Assembly (NCBI GenBank): GCA_945613045.1
Contig: CALZAG010000081.1
Span: 1-7,333 of the forward strand
Length of the DNA: 7,333 bases
Direction: 5' to 3'
DNA from: an uncultured Clostridia bacterium
GTDB taxonomy: Bacteria; Bacillota; Clostridia; Oscillospirales; Oscillospiraceae
Positions 5,590-7,333 of this stretch are shown here, one piece after another (the stretch's first letter is position 1; every line of letters starts with the position of its first letter). The translations under genes and the position numbers were made by a program. The notes below the pieces were generated by a model. That model worked only from the letters and a program-made list of their open reading frames with translations. It ran no database searches and was not told the DNA's origin.

Positions 5590-6726
5590 TTGGAACTTAG
5601 CAAAAGGACCGTTAAGCGTATTCTGCTTATAATCACCTTTACTGTGCTCCTAATATGGGGCGTGTATAACCATAAGCAGCTCGGTGAGCTGCTCGGAAGC
5701 GTCTATTCTGTCATATCGCCGTTTATCGCGGGGCTGTGCATCGCGTATATCGTAAACGTGCTGCTGCGTCCGGTCGAAAGGCTGTGGATGAAACTGCTGA
5801 ACAGGAAGAAGGGGAAGTGGCCCGAAAAGCTCAAGCGACCGCTGTGCCTGCTGCTGAGCATCCTGCTGGTAATAGGCATTATCCTTGCGATAGTCCTCAT
5901 CATCCTGCCGGAGCTCAGAGACTCTGTGGCCTCGCTCATTGAGATGATCCCCTCCTATGCCGAGGAGGTGCAGAGCTGGTGGAGCTCGCTTGCGGCCTTC
6001 CTCGATAAGTATAATGTCGATCTGCCGGAGTTCGATTTCAAGCCCGATAAGCTTATAGATATCCTCAAGGACGGCGGAACGATGCTGTTCAACACCACTG
6101 CCTCGGTCACTGCGTCCATTGTGACGGCGGTCATGAATTTCGTCATCGCCTTTGCCTTTTCCATCTATGTCCTCGCCCAGAAGGAGACTTTGAAACGGCA
6201 GTCGCTGAAGGTGCTCAGGGCTGTGATGAAACCCGAAAAATTGCAGAAGCTTCTGGAGCTGCTTGAGCTGTCGAACAGGACCTTCACGAACTTCATAACC
6301 GGTCAGCTCACGGAGGCGGTCATCATAGGCGCGCTGTGTTTTGTCGGAATGACGATCTTTGGGATGCCCTATGCTCCCGCGATATCGGTGCTGGTCGGTT
6401 TCACCGCGCTCATCCCCGTGTTCGGCGCCTTTATCGGCACGGCCGTCGGCGCGTTCCTGATCCTGCTCGTGAAACCGATCCAGGCACTGTGGTTCATTGT
6501 GTTCATCATCGTCCTTCAGCAGTTTGAGGGAAATCTGATTTACCCCAAGGTCGTTGGCAAGTCAGTGGGACTGCCCGGCATATGGGTGCTCGTGGCCGTC
6601 ACCGTAGGAGGCAGCGCCATGGGCGTGATGGGCATGCTGATAAGCGTCCCCGTGTGCTCAATACTCTATACGGTGTCCCGCCAGGCTGTAAACGACCGGC
6701 TTAAAATAAAAAATATCGAGCGCTGA
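5590..6726 (+). CDS. AI-2E family transporter-like membrane protein (PF01594)
   Basis: This 378-residue integral membrane protein begins MELSKRTVKRILL from a TTG codon, a start typical of clostridial members. It has an N-terminal transmembrane helix (about 11-27), helices around 38-60 and 86-110, a soluble amphipathic region of roughly 115-175 rich in acidic and aromatic residues, then a C-terminal bundle of helices. Family marks are the ITGQLTEA segment (around 236-243), GFTALIPVFGAFIG, and QQFEGNLIYPKVVG (310-323). The family was named for E. coli TqsA, linked to autoinducer-2 export, but members include Na+/H+ antiporters and many of unknown substrate; the cargo here cannot be assigned. 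Length is normal and no break is seen. It follows GS III by 81 nt, but a putative promoter suggests it can be transcribed alone. It ends before a strong terminator. Confidence 0.9.
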   Translation: MELSKRTVKRILLIITFTVLLIWGVYNHKQLGELLGSVYSVISPFIAGLCIAYIVNVLLRPVERLWMKLLNRKKGKWPEKLKRPLCLLLSILLVIGIILAIVLIILPELRDSVASLIEMIPSYAEEVQSWWSSLAAFLDKYNVDLPEFDFKPDKLIDILKDGGTMLFNTTASVTASIVTAVMNFVIAFAFSIYVLAQKETLKRQSLKVLRAVMKPEKLQKLLELLELSNRTFTNFITGQLTEAVIIGALCFVGMTIFGMPYAPAISVLVGFTALIPVFGAFIGTAVGAFLILLVKPIQALWFIVFIIVLQQFEGNLIYPKVVGKSVGLPGIWVLVAVTVGGSAMGVMGMLISVPVCSILYTVSRQAVNDRLKIKNIER

Positions 6727-6760
6727 GCGCTCAATGAAAAACGGAAGTGAAAGCAAACTG

Positions 6761-6795
6761 AAAAATCCCGAAGGGCCTTGCCCTTCGGGATTTTT
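6761..6795. terminator. Bidirectional rho-independent terminator between the AI-2E gene and PFOR
   Basis: AAAAATCCCGAAGGG (6761-6775) and CCCTTCGGGATTTTT (6781-6795) form a perfect 15-bp stem with a 5-nt loop. T runs flank it on the 3' side in both directions. It separates two convergent genes, the AI-2E family gene (stop 6726) and PFOR (stop 6816). Confidence 0.95.
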
Positions 6796-6815
6796 GATGT
6801 TGTGCGTTATGCCGC

Positions 6816-7333
6816 TTACTTGTACATCTCGATGAGACGCTGCAGGTGCTCGTAACGGGCCTTTGCATTCTCCTCGGAGGCGGCGAACAGGGTGTCTGCC
6901 CTGTCGGGGAACTCGCGGGTAAGGCGGCTGTAGCGTGCCTCGTTCATAAGGAACTCACGGTAGCCGTCCTTGGGAGCCTTGGAGTCGAGGGTGAACTTGC
7001 CGCTCTCGGCTGCGGGATTGTAGCGGAACAGGTTCCAGTAGCCGCACTCGACGGCCTTCTTCATCTCGCCCTGGCAGTTGGTCATGCCGCCCTTGATCGA
7101 ATGCATTTCGCAGGGAGCGTAGGCGATGATGAGCGAGGGGCCGGGATAGGCCTCGGCCTCCTTGATGGCCTTGAGGGTCTGGATCATGTTGGCGCCCATT
7201 GCGATCTGAGCGACGTAAACGTAGCCGTAGGTCATGGCTATCTCGGCGAGGGACTTGGACTTTATCTCCTTGCCCGCTGCGGCAAACTGCGCGACCTGGC
7301 CGATGTTGGAGGCCTTGGAGGCCTGACCGCCGG
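6816..7333 (-). CDS. nifJ: Pyruvate:ferredoxin (flavodoxin) oxidoreductase, C-terminal part (5' end outside window)
   Basis: The frame is open to the right window edge and ends at TAA (6818-6816), giving 171 visible residues. PFOR oxidatively decarboxylates pyruvate with CoA to acetyl-CoA and CO2, passing electrons to ferredoxin, the central step of energy metabolism in anaerobes. The visible part belongs to the thiamine diphosphate-binding domain. It shows GGQASKAS at the start, then MTYGYVYVAQIAMGAN and IIAYAPCEMHSIKGGM. The Cys in APCEMH lies about 98 residues from the end; by position it probably corresponds to the cysteine of Desulfovibrio africanus PFOR that completes the proximal 4Fe-4S cluster (Cys1071). 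The end follows soon after LFRYNPA and a helical stretch, with no sign of the long protective C-terminal extension of that enzyme. The related name por is equally suitable. It is a single-gene unit as far as can be seen. Confidence 0.93.
   Translation of the reverse strand, partial: GGQASKASNIGQVAQFAAAGKEIKSKSLAEIAMTYGYVYVAQIAMGANMIQTLKAIKEAEAYPGPSLIIAYAPCEMHSIKGGMTNCQGEMKKAVECGYWNLFRYNPAAESGKFTLDSKAPKDGYREFLMNEARYSRLTREFPDRADTLFAASEENAKARYEHLQRLIEMYK

Overview
The window looks like core chromosome from an anaerobic, low-to-moderate GC Firmicute, most likely a gut Clostridia member of the Ruminococcaceae/Oscillospiraceae type. Four things point there: a type III glutamine synthetase of about 700 residues, a pyruvate:ferredoxin oxidoreductase, a clostridial-type phosphatidylserine decarboxylase, and consensus TTGACA/TATAAT promoters with strong purine-rich ribosome binding sites. 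The taxonomic placement is inferred from gene families and sequence style, not from a search.

Layout. Bases 1-1264 (+) hold the C-terminal end of an FAD/NAD(P)-dependent oxidoreductase followed 13 nt later by a short-chain dehydrogenase, probably one operon. It ends at a bidirectional terminator (1276-1313), with a second GC hairpin at 1314-1340. Bases 1323-3192 (-) hold a two-gene lipid operon: a YbhN/MprF-like flippase-domain membrane protein whose 3' end overlaps the start of phosphatidylserine decarboxylase by 32 nt. Bases 3193-3420 are a divergent promoter region with two clear sigma-A promoters firing in opposite directions. Bases 3421-5508 (+) hold glutamine synthetase III. Bases 5590-6726 (+) hold an AI-2E family (PF01594) membrane protein with its own putative promoter and a TTG start, closed by a second bidirectional terminator (6761-6795). 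Bases 6816-7333 (-) hold the C-terminal end of pyruvate:ferredoxin oxidoreductase, cut by the window edge. No gene-free stretch exceeds 300 nt.

How the genes work together. The minus-strand pair is the most coherent unit: phosphatidylethanolamine synthesis coupled to a membrane protein of a family with flippase members. GS III assimilates ammonium and PFOR supplies acetyl-CoA and reduced ferredoxin; they are metabolic neighbours rather than a dedicated system. The oxidoreductase/SDR pair suggests successive reductions of an unidentified substrate. I see no tRNA, rRNA, CRISPR array, insertion sequence, phage or defence gene, and no strong evidence for a wholly new system. The points most worth a second look are the flippase-like/Psd coupling, an unusual residue in the Psd histidine motif, and the leader upstream of the flippase-like gene.
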